DNA of 64,000 bases from Rhyacophila brunnea (GCA_022495005.1 JAGYXB010000051.1:496001-560000), one strand, 5' to 3'; positions 11,146-22,499 are shown, numbered from the stretch's first letter. Made by a program: numbers and translations. Notes: generated by a model from the letters alone, not told the origin.

Positions 11146-12740
11146 AGATCCCCTATTTCTATTTATTATATTGTTTCTATGAATTTGGAAAGTTTTTCTT
11201 GTTTTTTGTCGCTTTTATTCTAACATGACAGCTTGCTGGTCACCTTTTCTTCTGAGCGGAGGCTACTTTATGATTTGGTATCATAATTATACAGAGAGGG
11301 ACGACTCCAGCGAGGACTCAAATTATATAATTATGTATAACGTAACTATTTTGACTAGTAATCAAATTGAAGACATATAGTTTATTCATTATTAGCACTA
11401 ATAATTAATCATACTGTTTGAAAAATAAATGCAACATTAAGAGCATACTTCAGTGAAACGGCAAATAATTTTCAGCAATAGGTGGGACGTAATTTTACAT
11501 GCGTTGCCAGTCGGAAAGCGATAGTGGATCTGGTCGCACGTCAATTTGTTTTGTGATGGCGTCGGAGGAATTAATTCTTAAATCGTGTAAAGATGACTAA
11601 AAATGTTACGTATTTACTCGAAAAACCAAACATGTCAATGAATATATCGTCACTGTTCTGGCAGAAGACACAAATGACATATTGAGTTTGTACCAAAATG
11701 TTCCTTATTTCAAACTTTACCGTCTGGAAACCTTTTTAATAAATAAACAGTCTTTATTTTAAAGTCATCCTTTTTACGATTACTTAATAAACTCACATGA
11801 TAGACCATTATTTAAAACTTTTTAACAACTTCAAAGTCAAATTACTCAAAACTAGTATTCTCCAGTTAGTGTGTTCTGCCAGAACAGAGACGATATTATT
11901 ATTACTTAATAACAATAAACATAACATTAAATGGACGCATGTTGAATTTTTATGACAAATTATGTTTTGTTCGTCACGCGTAGTTTGCACAATCTGTGCG
12001 TTGCGTAGTCACGATCGTTTTAGACCGTGCCTCAGGTGAAGTATAGCCTTAAACACACGAGATATATTATTTTAATCCAGGTAATTATATAATTTTTATG
12101 AATACAAAGAAAATAAATAATTGTACACGCAAAGTTAAATTATCTATTTTTATTGGCTAGGTATTATGTTATTTGAAGGAGAATATTTTTTTAGACAATC
12201 ACAATGATATCAGCTTCTTTTCAGACAAAGACATTTTTACAGGATTTGCATTTTAATTTGGAATAAATTCAAAATACAATTCGATGCAGCAAATCATATT
12301 TGATTGCCAACCAAATATTGTCTAGACATCGAAACACACACAATCACAAGTCAACGCCTACAATAATACGTAATATTCATTCAAAATATACAATTTCGAA
12401 AAAATGAGTGACTAGTTTCAAATTCAAAAATTTAACTCTCTCTAATAATAGAATGTTTAAAACGAAATTATTTCGAATAGGACAGATTTTTCCTTACAAA
12501 GCGTTGTTTATATATTATAATAATATATCATCATTTCACACTTTTTTCAGTAATCATAAATTTACTATAAGTGCAAAATTATCTTTAGTTTAACAACTAT
12601 AAGTGCTTTACATTATTAATAGTTTCTGTAAAAAAAAAAATCATATGACAATTTTATTTTAATGATTGAACGTAAGGGTTTGGTTAGATGGGGTAGAGAT
12701 AGAAGAAAATATTTTATTGCACACATGGAAAAAACATGTC
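11146..12740. other. Non-coding stretch
   Basis: Mixed AT-rich sequence with no convincing reading frame. Open frames here are short and composition-driven. Confidence 0.55.
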
Positions 12741-13156
12741 CGAAAACTTGTACGTATGCAGTTCGCCGTATCACACTTCACCGTGAAATGTTGTATCGAA
12801 AATATATGGCCGTATATTAAAGACCGTCCAATCTCTTTGGATTGTATATTACTGACCTAATATTCATGTCTAAATAAAACACAGTTCTTGTCGGTTTACA
12901 TTTTATATTTTTTTAGGAAGCCAGCAGTAAAAAAAAATTGAAAATAGCCGATATACTGGATTATTTGTTAGGTTGGGTTAGGTCTTCATTCTTGATTCAT
13001 GAATTTTGCCAAAATCATCTATGAAAATTGAATTAATGTTCATATTGAATCTAATAAAATTGGAGTATAGTATATGGTCACCTCCTTCCGTTAAGAAAGC
13101 TCATGGCGAACTGTGCCACGGTGAAATGTTTTACGTACAATTTACATGTAACCTGG
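12741..13156. repeat. Fold-back element with TTAGG-like core, copy 3 (diverged)
   Basis: The left arm has TTGTACGTATGCAGTTCGCC and TTCACCGTGAAATGTT. The right arm carries the mirrored GGCGAACTGTGCCACGGTGA, AATGTTTTACGTACAA and TTTACATGTAACC. The core includes GTTAGGTTGGGTTAGG at about 12968-12984. Same design as the copies at 1.8 and 20.9 kb but more mutated. Confidence 0.68.
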
Positions 13157-13389
13157 AAAATATGGTCAATCTGATATGTCAAATCTTAAGCATTCTGGTG
13201 CTGGCTGGTAGAGACTCAACTCAATAAATGAAGAAACTAATAAAGTTCTTATTAGAAAATATTCTACTATAAAATCATATATTGTCACTTGTACACTCGA
13301 TATTATGACTAAGTATAATTTTATGATACGAGGTAATTTTGAAATACTTTTTTTGCCATATTAAAATCAATCAACTATCGGACGTCTGC

Positions 13390-13626
13390 CTAATATTTCA
13401 TTAGGGCGTCGCATAGCTTCTGCGATCTTCCAAGACTAAGATCTACAAATTCGTCTACGGCGTAGAAGCATAGCGTGTACACCTTGCATAGAGAAACAGT
13501 GGTTGGTGTGTGGCAAGTGAATATCTCAGGTCTACGCTTTCTGCGCGATCTTACGGCTGCCTGTTTTACCTTCCTGCTCCACCGGGTAATGGGGGGTGCA
13601 CTTGTGGGAAGACAGGTATCAGGGAT
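13390..13626 (-). other. Unidentified 78-codon open frame in a GC-rich island
   Basis: Open from a stop at 13627-13629 to TAG at 13390-13392, with no ATG near its start. It therefore cannot be a complete conventional gene; it could be an exon or transposon piece. The product is basic in its first half (VRSRRKRRPE) and ends VDEFVDLSLGRSQKLCDALM. I recognise no family. It is noticeably richer in G+C than the flanks, which are AT-rich and full of stops. Confidence 0.3.
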
Positions 13627-13930
13627 CTATAACGAATGGTTTATGATTTAATTAGGTATACCACTATAATTAATTAATTTTAATAAAATAATTCACTTAA
13701 TTATTAATTAAACCTCGTCTTAAACAGTGACTTTAGTCCATGTTGGTCAAAATTTAATTATTTGTTAAAAAATGATCTACATCATGAGGCACGTATTATT
13801 AGTAAGACATTTTTTTGTTTTAAAACATGTATAGCTATCTTAGCATATCACTTAACTCTAAAATAATTTTTGAAGTTATACCTACTTCTTAAGGCGCGTT
13901 AGACATAATTTATTTTTTCACACGAAAAAA

Positions 13931-14006
13931 ATCGCACTCTATTGGATTCGAACCACGATTGTTCGGTTATCAGCCGAACGCACTGACTTTACGCCACAGT
14001 ATGATA
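13931..14006 (-). other. tRNA-like sequence (pseudo-tRNA or SINE head)
   Basis: The minus strand has an A-box-like TGGCGTAAAGTCAGTGCG, an anticodon arm TTCGG-CTGATAA-CCGAA (anticodon position GAT, isoleucine type) and a B-box GGTTCGAATCC. The acceptor stem does not pair convincingly, so a functional tRNA gene is unlikely. Confidence 0.5.
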
Positions 14007-14046
14007 ATGCAATCGTGACAATTGTACAGTATAATATTATAGTTTA

Positions 14047-14129
14047 TTCCGTTGCCTAGGCAGTGAATTTAATATTATATTATGTACGAAGAATTGTTCC
14101 GTTGCCTAGGAAACGAATTTATTATTATC
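14047..14129 (+). repeat. Two-unit imperfect tandem repeat
   Basis: TTCCGTTGCCTAGG followed by (C/A)A..GAATTTA(A/T)TATTAT occurs twice, 50 bp apart (14047 and 14097). Confidence 0.65.
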
Positions 14130-14434
14130 GGCCATTTGCAATTCGTTACTTAAACAAACGATTAAACGTCAGATTGACATTTGGTACTTTAAAAATAAAA
14201 ACAACGAGAAACCATTATATAATTTAGTAATATAAGTTAAAATGTATAAAAATAAACCAACGGCGTTCCAATAAGCGGTCATTTTTCTTGAGTGTGTAAT
14301 TTAACAAGATAATTAAGAGCTAGTCGAAGAATCTTGTTTATCACAAGTTTTGTTTTTGTTTTGTTACGCCAAAGAAGTATAACTACTAACGCGCGTACGT
14401 AAGTACACACACCGATATTTTTTTAAGTGTAAGT

Positions 14435-15011
14435 AATATGCTATATTGTATTCCGAGAGATAATTATCCCGAAATATTAACTGTTAGGAGTGACGTTTTA
14501 ACGCAGCCGCAGATAAACGCGCTATTTGCTTAAAAATCCAAATAAAATGAAAATAAATACAAACATTGCAAGACCGGCGTCATCGCGCAGCTCAAAAAAT
14601 GTGCAATTGAATTAGCGTATTAGACAACCTCTATCTGTGAAATATCATTGATTACGGAAAATATTATCAAAAAATTGCAAAGGCAATAATATACATTTGT
14701 ACAATGGAATATATTATATTATAAACGCTATATTATAATACAAAAATCAAACTAACCTAAATAATATAGCGTACCTACCTATACACAATTCCAGTTCTTT
14801 TTTTAGGTTAAACAAACGTTCAAGTATTATAATTATTAAAAAAATATATATCAGTGGTATGGTGCATGTAGGTACTTATAGTGGCTCTTAATAACCTGTG
14901 ATTTATACACTTAACCGTTTTGTATACAGAATTAACCCGAGTGTTATCAGTGTTGTTTAAAATCACGAAAAATAACGGAAACGTGCTATCGTGTTAACTA
15001 GTTGGAATAGA
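14435..15011 (+). repeat. Dispersed repeat of about 550 bp, copy 1
   Basis: Colinear with 58436-58958. Shared ends are GTATTCCGAGAG on the left and GTGTTAACTAGTTGGAATAG on the right. Between them lie TTTTTTTAGGTTAAA(C/T)AAACG and AATTAACCCGAG. Middle segments differ by indels. No conserved protein. Unclassified transposable element. Confidence 0.75.
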
Positions 15012-16059
15012 TCTGCAGATGTTTCTAAAATCATAATTCAAAGTTCATAAAATACTTTTGACATATCTGCTATTCGCTAAATTTTGAAATTCAGTATAAA
15101 ATTCATATTACCGTATTAACATTTTTTTTTGTTCTCCACTAGTAGTTTGTTTTTTCATTGACCATTCGTGTACAGTAGTTTTATTAAAAAAAACATCGAT
15201 GTTTGAACTTTAACTTTGTCACAATACCAAATAAAATGTATTATATTTTTGGTATTGTTGGTAGAGGGAAGATTTATTATTAAAGTGTAAATATTTAATT
15301 CAAATACAGGAGGTATATTATTATTATATACGATTGGTATATTATAACAAAACTAAATAAATTTGTAATAATTAAATGTAATTCAGAAAAGTAATTTAAA
15401 ATTGAGGTAATATAAATTTTTTTGCTCGGTCCCCAATTGTTACAAACCTCCGCATAGTTTGGCTACCTGTTCATTATTGATGCCCCTTGATATGCTGATT
15501 ATAAATAATTAAGTCCAGTCAAGGAGTTGAGCTAGAGTTCATTATGCATAGCCCGCCGCAACTTGGTGCAGGTATATACCCTGAAGAAGGTACTCCTGTC
15601 TAAGTGGGTAAAGAAGAAAGCACTGCAAAGGAACATGGAGGGGGTTTGCAGCTCGCAGCACTTGGAGTAAGTTTATGCAACAAGTTATTTGTTAATTTTA
15701 TGAGATTACAATTTATACGTGTCAAGGTATCCATTACTAATATGTTTGTAATTAGTATTGTCTTTGGCGCTGACATTGAAAATTTCATTTTGGTAACTCA
15801 AATAAGTTACAATCATAATAGGATGTTAGTAGTTTTTAAAAGATATTCTTTAAATTAAATAAATTTTATTCAATAAACAATACAAAAAAATTAATAACAT
15901 AGCTTTTGTTGTTGAACATACTGACGCGCTTTAGAACACATCCGTAACTCATGGCCGAGATAGAGTCCGAAATGTGTGAAAGAGTCTTTGAAAATTAGTT
16001 TAAGCGGATCGTGAGCTGCAATATGGCCTGAGGAGGTCATATTTGATTGATACTGTACT
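15012..16059. other. Non-coding stretch with a possible exon-like patch
   Basis: A GC-richer patch at about 15539-15666 keeps a frame with one internal TAA and abuts a consensus splice donor GTAAGT at 15667-15672. It is discussed under findings and is not called as a gene. The rest is AT-rich. Confidence 0.4.
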
Positions 16060-16600
16060 CAGTGACGTCACTAGGCAAAGTGCCGCCCTCAAGCAGACTT
16101 ACGATGCTGTTATCTTTCATGATTAGTTTCAAATGGTCGGCAATTTCATTAGGTTATGTTAAATTAGATTTTTATCTATTTTATTATTTATTTTAGGCTG
16201 TCTTAAACAAACGAATACATGAAAAAATTTTGAATTTACATACACACCATCTACTGAGAAAGAGAGTAAGTTTATGAAACCTACTCACAAAAGTGGTGGT
16301 TTAACGTATCTAGACGTCTATGGATCTGATAGGTTTAGGAGTAGCCTTGTCAAAATGTTGCTTATGAAACAAACTGCTATTACAATAGGAAATATAATAC
16401 AACAATAGTCGTTATCAGCATGTTTTATGTTTCAACCATTTTTTTAAACTAAGATTTTGACACTTTGTAATAAAGCGACAGGGTTGCCTGCTTCATGAAA
16501 ATAACCACTGCTTTCAAAAATTGTAATATTTGTATTCGTTTCTTCATTCATCGCCCTTTATATTATGCCGCCTCTATGAAATGCATGACCTGCCTACCCT
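16060..16600 (-). repeat. Dispersed repeat shared with 51.9 kb, copy 1
   Basis: Shares GCAAAGTGCCGCCCT at one end, TTTTTTTAAACTAAGATTT in the middle, and TTGTAATATTTGTATTCGTT and CATGACCTGCCTACC at the other end with 51930-52251. TGACGTCACTAGG at the left edge and GACGTCA just beyond the right edge may be remnants of inverted ends. Strand is arbitrary. Unclassified. Confidence 0.7.
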
Positions 16601-16965
16601 GACGAGACGTCATTGATTGTGTTCTATGTGTAATTGCAAAGACCAAATTATAGATTTAAATAATTATATTTGCAAAGAGTTAACGATTCTTATTTAAAAA
16701 GAAAAAACAAATTCGTAGTCGAACTTGAATAACCATTTATAACTTAAAACCCATCAGAAATATACTTATATTCTGAACAAAACTTTAACTTAGGTCTATT
16801 AGATTTCAGATAATGTGCTTTAGCAATAATTATGTAACCCCCGTAATTATCTATAATCACTCTTAAATTCCGTAAATTATGTGATGTTTCCAAAGCAATC
16901 CTTCAACCATTTTCTTAACTGGTGTCGTTATGTAATGTGATTTGTAATCCCAGATATTTATTCAT

Positions 16966-17300
16966 AGAATTCATCATCATCATCGGCACTACAACCCAAT
17001 GTGAGTCTTGGCCGCCTCCAAGAAACGTCTTCACTCCCCTCTGCCGCAAGCTCCGTCCACCGCATCAGTCTCAGGGATGCTGTCTCTTTCTATACAGTCC
17101 AGCCACCGCAGTCTAGATCTCCCGACCCTCCTTTTCCCTTCTGGTCTGTTGAAGAGAAGCCTCTTTGGTGGTTGGGTGTCTTCTATCCTTGAGACATGGC
17201 CTGCCCAACGAAGTCGCCCTACTTTCACGGGAGGATCTTTATACAACGCATATAGCTCATACGCAGAATAATTTGACGCCAGATGCCAGCCAAGTGGATA
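16966..17300 (-). pseudogene. 5'-truncated LINE: reverse-transcriptase C-terminus and 3' end
   Basis: The minus-strand frame reads ELYALYKD, then GRLRWAGHVSRIEDTQPPKR, then a PEGKRRVGRSRLRW stretch and LDCIERD. This is the typical C-terminal tail found downstream of the RT domain in insect non-LTR retrotransposons. A 3' region, GGCCAAGACTCACATTGGGT, follows and ends in a (GAT)n tail at 16971-16984. The RT and endonuclease domains are missing, as expected of a 5'-truncated insertion. Compared with the other LINE remnants here, this one is well preserved. Confidence 0.8.
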
Positions 17301-17549
17301 ACAGACATCTAGCCACCGAACAGATGAATGAAATACAAATTCTGTAATATTTTCGACCATCTTTTGTAATATTCATTAATCATGACTGCGAGAAGTATTT
17401 CTTCAAATTGCAACTTTAATGTACGTGCTTTCCCTCGCTGCTAATTTTAAATGACATAGTTTTTTTGGATTTTTAATGAATCTTATAAATATAGATTAAA
17501 GTGTCGCTTGTTTGAAATATTTTTCCTTATGCATGTTTCAGAGATGTTA

Positions 17550-17578
17550 CGAGGGTGGGTCAATAAGTCCTTAGAAAA
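17550..17578 (+). repeat. mariner left terminal inverted repeat
   Basis: Begins CGAGGGTGGGTCAATAAGTC. It differs from the right repeat at one position (G against T after CAATAA). Confidence 0.93.
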
Positions 17579-17723
17579 GCCGACAGGTGGCGCGACTAGT
17601 ACTGTAAGCGGTTTGTTTTCATGCAGCGGCACTACCGATTCAGTATGCTGCGAAGTTTCAATCAGATTGGTCGGGTTGTTGTGTGTTTCTCGTACATTTA
17701 AAAAAAAAATTTGCTTGTGGAAA

Positions 17724-18788
17724 ATGGAAAAATGGAAAATGGAGAAAATTGAGTTTAGAGCTGTTATTAAACATTTTAATATAAAAGGGTTAACAGCAAA
17801 GGAAATAAAAAATGAGTTGGATTTAGTTCACGGCATATCTGCTCCTTCACTTGCAACTATTTATAACTGGTTAAATGAATTTAAACGTGGTCGTACATCA
17901 ACAAAGGATGAACCACGCTCAGGACGTCCTGTAGAGGTGACTACACCAGAAATGATCAATAAAATCCACGATATGGTGTTAAGTGACCGAAGATTAAAGT
18001 TGAGTGAGATAATTGAGGTTACAGGGATCTCAAAAGGTAGCGTCATTTCTATTTTACATGACAAATTGGGCATGAAAAATATTTCTGCAAGATGGGTGCC
18101 GCGTTTGCTCACAGTCGACAATAAACGCAATAGGGTGGTGGCCTCTAAAGCCCTGTTGTCGCTCATGCAACGCAATCCGGATGAATTTTTTCGTCGCTTT
18201 GTGACTGTAGATGAAACATGGATACACCACTATACTCCCGAGACGAAAGAACAGTCAAAGCAGTGGATTGCGAAAGGCGAACCATGTCCAAAGAAGGCGA
18301 AAACCGTAAAATCAGCTGGTAAGGTTATGGCTACTGTATTTTGGGATGCACGTGAAATTATTTTCGTTGACTATTTGGAAAAAGGAAAAAAAATAACAGG
18401 GGATTATTATGCATCTTTATTGGACCAGCTAAAAAACAAAATTGAAGAAAAACGGCCTCATTTAAACAGGAAAAAAATCCTCTTTCATCAGGACAATGCC
18501 CGTGTTCACACATGTTTACGATCAATGGCTAAAATTGAAGAATTGAAGTTCGAATTGGTCGACCACCCACCGTATTCGCCAGATTTAGCCCCCAGTGACT
18601 TTTTCCTTTTCCCAAACTTAAAAAAATGGCTAAGTGGACAACGTTTTTTTTCAAATGAAGAAGTCATCGATCGGACAAATGCTTATTTTGAGGACCTTCC
18701 GAAAACTTATTTTTCTGACGGTTTAAAAAAAATTGAGAAACGTCTAACCAAGTGTATTGAGCTCCAAGGAGATTATGTTGAGAAATAA
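17724..18788 (+). CDS. mariner transposase, full length (354 aa)
   Basis: Cuts the element at its ends and inserts it at TA sites by a DDE/D nuclease mechanism. The ATG at 17724 is chosen because an upstream in-frame ATG at 17508 lies outside the transposon and reads through the left inverted repeat. The resulting 354 residues match the usual mariner length of about 345-355. The N-terminal half holds two helix-turn-helix regions (about residues 10-55 and 75-115) joined by a GRP linker at 67-69. The WVPRLL motif is at 124-129. The catalytic triad is D163 (VDETWIHHY), D257 (HQDNARVH) and D292 (YSPDLAPSD), with 34 residues between the last two, the D,D34D signature. The frame is unbroken and ends in YVEK. 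An AATAAA at 18784-18789 overlaps the stop and a second lies at 18803-18808. All key residues are present, so it may be functional. Confidence 0.96.
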   Translation: MEKWKMEKIEFRAVIKHFNIKGLTAKEIKNELDLVHGISAPSLATIYNWLNEFKRGRTSTKDEPRSGRPVEVTTPEMINKIHDMVLSDRRLKLSEIIEVTGISKGSVISILHDKLGMKNISARWVPRLLTVDNKRNRVVASKALLSLMQRNPDEFFRRFVTVDETWIHHYTPETKEQSKQWIAKGEPCPKKAKTVKSAGKVMATVFWDAREIIFVDYLEKGKKITGDYYASLLDQLKNKIEEKRPHLNRKKILFHQDNARVHTCLRSMAKIEELKFELVDHPPYSPDLAPSDFFLFPNLKKWLSGQRFFSNEEVIDRTNAYFEDLPKTYFSDGLKKIEKRLTKCIELQGDYVEK

Positions 18789-18824
18789 AAAAAAAATACA
18801 GAAATAAAAACTGTTTTAATGCTT

Positions 18825-18853
18825 TTTTCTAAGGAATTATTGACCCACCCTCG
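18825..18853 (-). repeat. mariner right terminal inverted repeat
   Basis: Ends ATTGACCCACCCTCG, followed by the TA duplication at 18854-18855. Confidence 0.93.
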
Positions 18854-18855
18854 TA

Positions 18856-19769
18856 TGTCCAAACTGTGTATAGTAACGAATGCTGCGATCTTAAATCGTG
18901 TGTATTAGTTTATTAGAAATTGTATGCATTCACTTCGACTGTTGTCTTTTACAACCGCTCATTATTAATGTTTTCATTCTTAAAGTAACTGTGATTAGAT
19001 ATATTTATGACTCATTTACTTATGCTGTATATTATAACATTTATTTTATACACTATTTTAGAACATGATATATTTTAGATCAGACAACGCAAAAAATAAA
19101 TTATTTTAATAATATAAGAACATTATTTTATAAATAAAGCATATTATTTATGCACGATATTAAATTTTTCAAAAAATAAATAAGCTATTTTTAAATATAA
19201 ATATTATGTTTAAATTTTATTTTTATATTTTTTCAATTTCTTAATATAGGTAGCTTAACAGATAATCACACTTCTTAAAATATACTGTACTGTACAAATA
19301 TAAATACTGTTTTATTTTAAGGCAACTTAAAGCTCGCTGTAAGCTTTTCAAAAATGAACCAAGGTATAAAACGGTGTCCAGCCACCTTCGTCAAAAAAGG
19401 ACTTATTTTAAACGAAATCTGCGCTTGATGCCTGACGTTTTTCGCGCGGGATTTGCGTCTAGCAAATGACGTGCATGCAAGATAAATTAAAAATACTTAG
19501 AGCATTCTGATGCTAAAAATATTTTTCTGTAATATTTATAACTCTATCACTATTTTTAAATATACGTTTTGAAGTATTTTTTTATTTTATATCTATTTTA
19601 TTCTTGACTAAATGATACAACATAATAGATCTGCTTCTAGAAGACAGCCATGGATAAACCTTGATCAACAAACATCAAGATTCTACCAAAACTTTCTTAA
19701 ATATTTTAAATAACTACTCAATGTAGTGTACGTTCCTTAATCTTGCTAGTGGTGTATTTTTTTGTATTT
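18856..19769. other. AT-rich non-coding stretch
   Basis: No gene visible. A slightly GC-richer patch at 19360-19480 has no long frame. Confidence 0.55.
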
Positions 19770-19954
19770 ATGTTAATACTACAACAGGTGATGAGACCCA
19801 ATGACAGTCTTAAAGTAGTGTAATAGCAGAAATAAAACGACCACCTACCTACATACTCAGACTTTCGAGAAACAACATATTATTATAATATTATTATAAT
19901 CTCACTGGAGATCGAACCCAGATCTCCCAGTACGTACTGGACTATAAGGGCTAA
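19770..19954 (-). mobile_element. tRNA-derived SINE, family 2, copy on minus strand
   Basis: The minus strand gives GGGAGATCTGGGTTCGATCTCC (B-box and surroundings), then a body ending CTGTCATTGGGTCTCATCA and CCTGTTGTAGTATTAA. The tail matches the copies near 22.6 and 61.8 kb (CATTGGGTTTCATGGCCTGT). Confidence 0.62.
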
Positions 19955-20087
19955 TTTTTTCAAATAACTTCTGCGGATTAGGTATAATATGTTTCCAGCT
20001 TTCTTAAGTTTATTGTGACTAACTTGTAATATGACAATATTTCTAGGACAAAAACTCCCCGTTTAAAAAAAAAATCTTGAATTATCG

Positions 20088-20272
20088 GCGCCCACGATGG
20101 TTTAGTGGTAAAATTTCGGCTAATAAAATCATGGATCTTGAGTTTGAATTCTGGGTCTGGCAAAATTACATGTTGTTTTCCAACGTGTGCTTGGATCCAG
20201 AGCATGGACCTTATAAGTCAATCATTGCTCGAAAAACAAAAATCTTATACGAAATATCTTCGTAACATGGTT
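20088..20272 (+). mobile_element. tRNA-derived SINE, family 1, copy c
   Basis: Head CGCCCACGATGGTTTAGTGG, decayed B-box GTTTGAATTCTGGGTCTGGC, and a body that is shortened and mutated towards the AACATGGTTAA end. One of the older copies. Confidence 0.68.
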
Positions 20273-20913
20273 AAAATTTACATCGAATTGTAGAGCCAAT
20301 AAAAAAAATCATAAAAAATAAATTTGTAAGTAAGAGGCTCTTTTATCAGAAGTTCGTGAGTTTCTGATTCACGTTTCTGTACTGTGATATAATTGTAAGT
20401 TTGTACAGATTATAACTGACGCAATGCAAACTTTTTTAGCCCTCTTTAATATTTAAAATCTAGCTTTTATTATACAAATATGTCGATAAATATATTTGGA
20501 TTTCTTTTGAAAGAATATAATATTGTCCCCGCTACTGTGCCGATACTTTTTGTTTCCCGCGTAAAAACTTAATGTGCCCAGTTTTTGTAAACACTCTCTC
20601 TCCACCGTCACTTGCAAGCGCGTTTCTTTTTTTGCAACATTCAAAGCTTCGTGTAGCAATTAGACGAGTCAGGAAGGGTTAGACAAGATATATTATAAAG
20701 GTATGTATGAGAGAGGTGAACTTGTTTGTACCTTCACTGCGGACAGACGCGACTGTTTACAATTTAACTGACTTGGAAGTAGATAAATAAGAGCCATTTA
20801 ACATTGGAGTTGCCATTTTATTATAAAGTATTAAATAAAAATATAAATTATAAAACAAAAATTGTCATTAATATATACATAACAGATAAACGTAAAGCTT
20901 AATATCGCATCCG
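20273..20913. other. Non-coding stretch
   Basis: No recognised feature. Short open frames overlap on both strands, without any family match. Confidence 0.5.
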
Positions 20914-21303
20914 GAAATTTGTACGTAAACAATTCACCGCAGGACACTTATTCGTGCGCCGCAGTACGTGAAACATTGAGTTCGTGTAACATTTAATCAA
21001 ATGACGAGATCTTCGTTGAACATTTCGCCGTGGAGTATATTCTTATGTATGCTACAATATGTAGCGAGTTTTATGAGATGTCTTTACTAGGTAAAGTTAG
21101 GTTAGGGTTAATCTAATTGGATCAGTACTATTTGCAAACTATCGCCGCATTTTGTAAGATAAGTACAAATGTAATCCACGATGAAATGTTCAACGAAGAA
21201 CTCGTCATTTGATAAAATGTTATACGAACTCATGTTTCACGTATTACGGTGCACGGATAAGTGTCCTACGTTGAACTGCATACGTACAACTTACATGTAA
21301 CCG
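20914..21303. repeat. Fold-back element with TTAGG-like core, copy 2
   Basis: Same palindromic layout as 1795-2204. Left-arm words include CAGGACACTTATTCGTGCGC and the mirrored right arm ends AACTTACATGTAACCG. The core is reduced to GTAAAGTTAGGTTAGGGTTA at about 21092-21111. The arms match copy 1 closely; the core is shorter. Confidence 0.8.
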
Positions 21304-21890
21304 CTTAATATAGTCTTGACAGTATACAATATGAAGAGCGAAAGAAAACATTGCAATAGGCTTCATAATAAGAGCAGTCGGAAATAATAATGCTGACAAT
21401 AATTAAATTTACCATATTATGTAAATAAGACGTGCGCACTAGAAGAAAACTCAATCTGTGCAATTTTTAGTTTATGTTGTTCAACTATAGTATAAAATCT
21501 AAATTGTACCTATTTCATATAAAATTCTACTTATTTAATCAGATCTACAGTTTTCTGCACTGCTAAATTATTCTAAAGATCACATTTAATGACTTATCTA
21601 ATGTACTGCCCTTCTAAGTAAAAAGACAGGTATGTGACAAATGACAGTATATTTTTAAAGATTATTTCAAAACAATTAAGTAATTTTGCACAATACAAAA
21701 AAATGTAGTTAAGTAAAACTTGGGTTCTCATTTCATTGAAACCAAAAACACTGTCTTTATACTTAGTAGAGCAGTATTGTAAGTCATTAAGTGCGGTCTT
21801 TCGAATGATTCTAAATTATGTAGAGCAAATCGTTTTTTGAATATTACATAATTTTACAACAACTGATACTTGGAAAAATCTTTTTAAAGT
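21304..21890. other. AT-rich non-coding stretch
   Basis: Nothing recognisable. Confidence 0.55.
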
Positions 21891-22324
21891 AATTACAAGA
21901 TAAAAAGAACTTTTTATATACCTACCACGTTTTTAAATTTTCTGTTGAATCATACAAACTTTACAATACTATGTATTATTAAAAACTTTTTTTGTACTTA
22001 AATAATACTGAATACAGAAATGTCAATTTGACATTTCATATTGATTTCCATAGTAACGCACGTATATATTAATAATTTAGTTGCCAGGACCCACTTAGCA
22101 ACCAATAATAGTGAGTAGTAAATATTACTTTTAACGATTTTTTTCCGAAACATACAAAACAATTAGCCAAAAGTATTAAATGAATGCATTGTCGTCGTGT
22201 TCTGATATATTCTAAAAGTTTCAAATGTCCAGCTAGTTGGGAAGTTAGTTAAAAAAAATTTACTGCACAAGAAAAAATCTGTACCGGACAAACAAGAATA
22301 CGAGTTAATAAATCGTGGTAAAAT
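21891..22324 (+). repeat. 400-bp dispersed element family, copy A
   Basis: Begins AAGATAAAAAGAACTTTTTA, then ACCACGTTTTT, and ends AATCGTGGTAAAA. Shared internal words are ATTGATTTCCATAGTAACGC, ACGTATATATTAATAAT and CCGGACAAACAAGAATACGA. Copies at 22777-23164 and 25246-25682 are in the opposite orientation and 51494-51872 in the same. The inverted ACCACGTTTTT-like tips suggest a non-autonomous DNA transposon. No coding capacity. Confidence 0.78.
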
Positions 22325-22406
22325 ACGACGTCCGACAGGACTCGAACCCATATTCACTGGATTTGCTGCAATAATTATGCTCTACCAATTGAAACACGTG
22401 CGTCGT
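22325..22406 (-). other. tRNA-like sequence next to copy A
   Basis: On the minus strand, ACGACGCACGTGTTTCAATT leads into GGTAGAGCA (A-box region), and GGGTTCGAGTCC forms a B-box. The 82-nt outline and possible ACGACG/CGTCGT end pairing recall a tRNA, but the anticodon stem does not pair. Likely a SINE head or pseudo-tRNA. Confidence 0.45.
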
Positions 22407-22499
22407 ATATAATTTTTGGGAATCGTTTTTTTCTAGTTAGCACAATATATCTGACGTGTTTTCAGATTATGTATATTAAAGATAAAAAAAATGTTATAA

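Larger units (their letters stand above)
17550..18853 (+). mobile_element. Complete mariner transposon
   Basis: A 1,304-bp element starting CGAGGGTGGGTCAATAAGTC. Terminal inverted repeats at 17550-17578 and 18825-18853 match at 28 of 29 positions. A TA dinucleotide flanks each side (17548-17549 and 18854-18855), the duplication used by Tc1/mariner transposons. It contains one uninterrupted transposase gene, a leader of about 145 bp and a trailing region of about 36 bp between the stop codon and the right repeat. The tight ends and unbroken gene point to a recent insertion. The subfamily was not determined. Confidence 0.96.

Noticed and set aside
13931..14006. Functional isoleucine tRNA gene
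   Set aside because: The anticodon arm and B-box are good but the acceptor stem does not pair.
17508..17723. N-terminal extension of the mariner transposase frame
   Set aside because: It starts 42 bp outside the transposon and reads through the left inverted repeat and leader. The 354-codon start fits the family length.
17861..18175. Minus-strand open frame of 104 codons
   Set aside because: Shadow of the transposase gene in the opposite strand.
22325..22406. Functional tRNA gene
   Set aside because: Has A- and B-box-like blocks, but the anticodon stem fails to pair.
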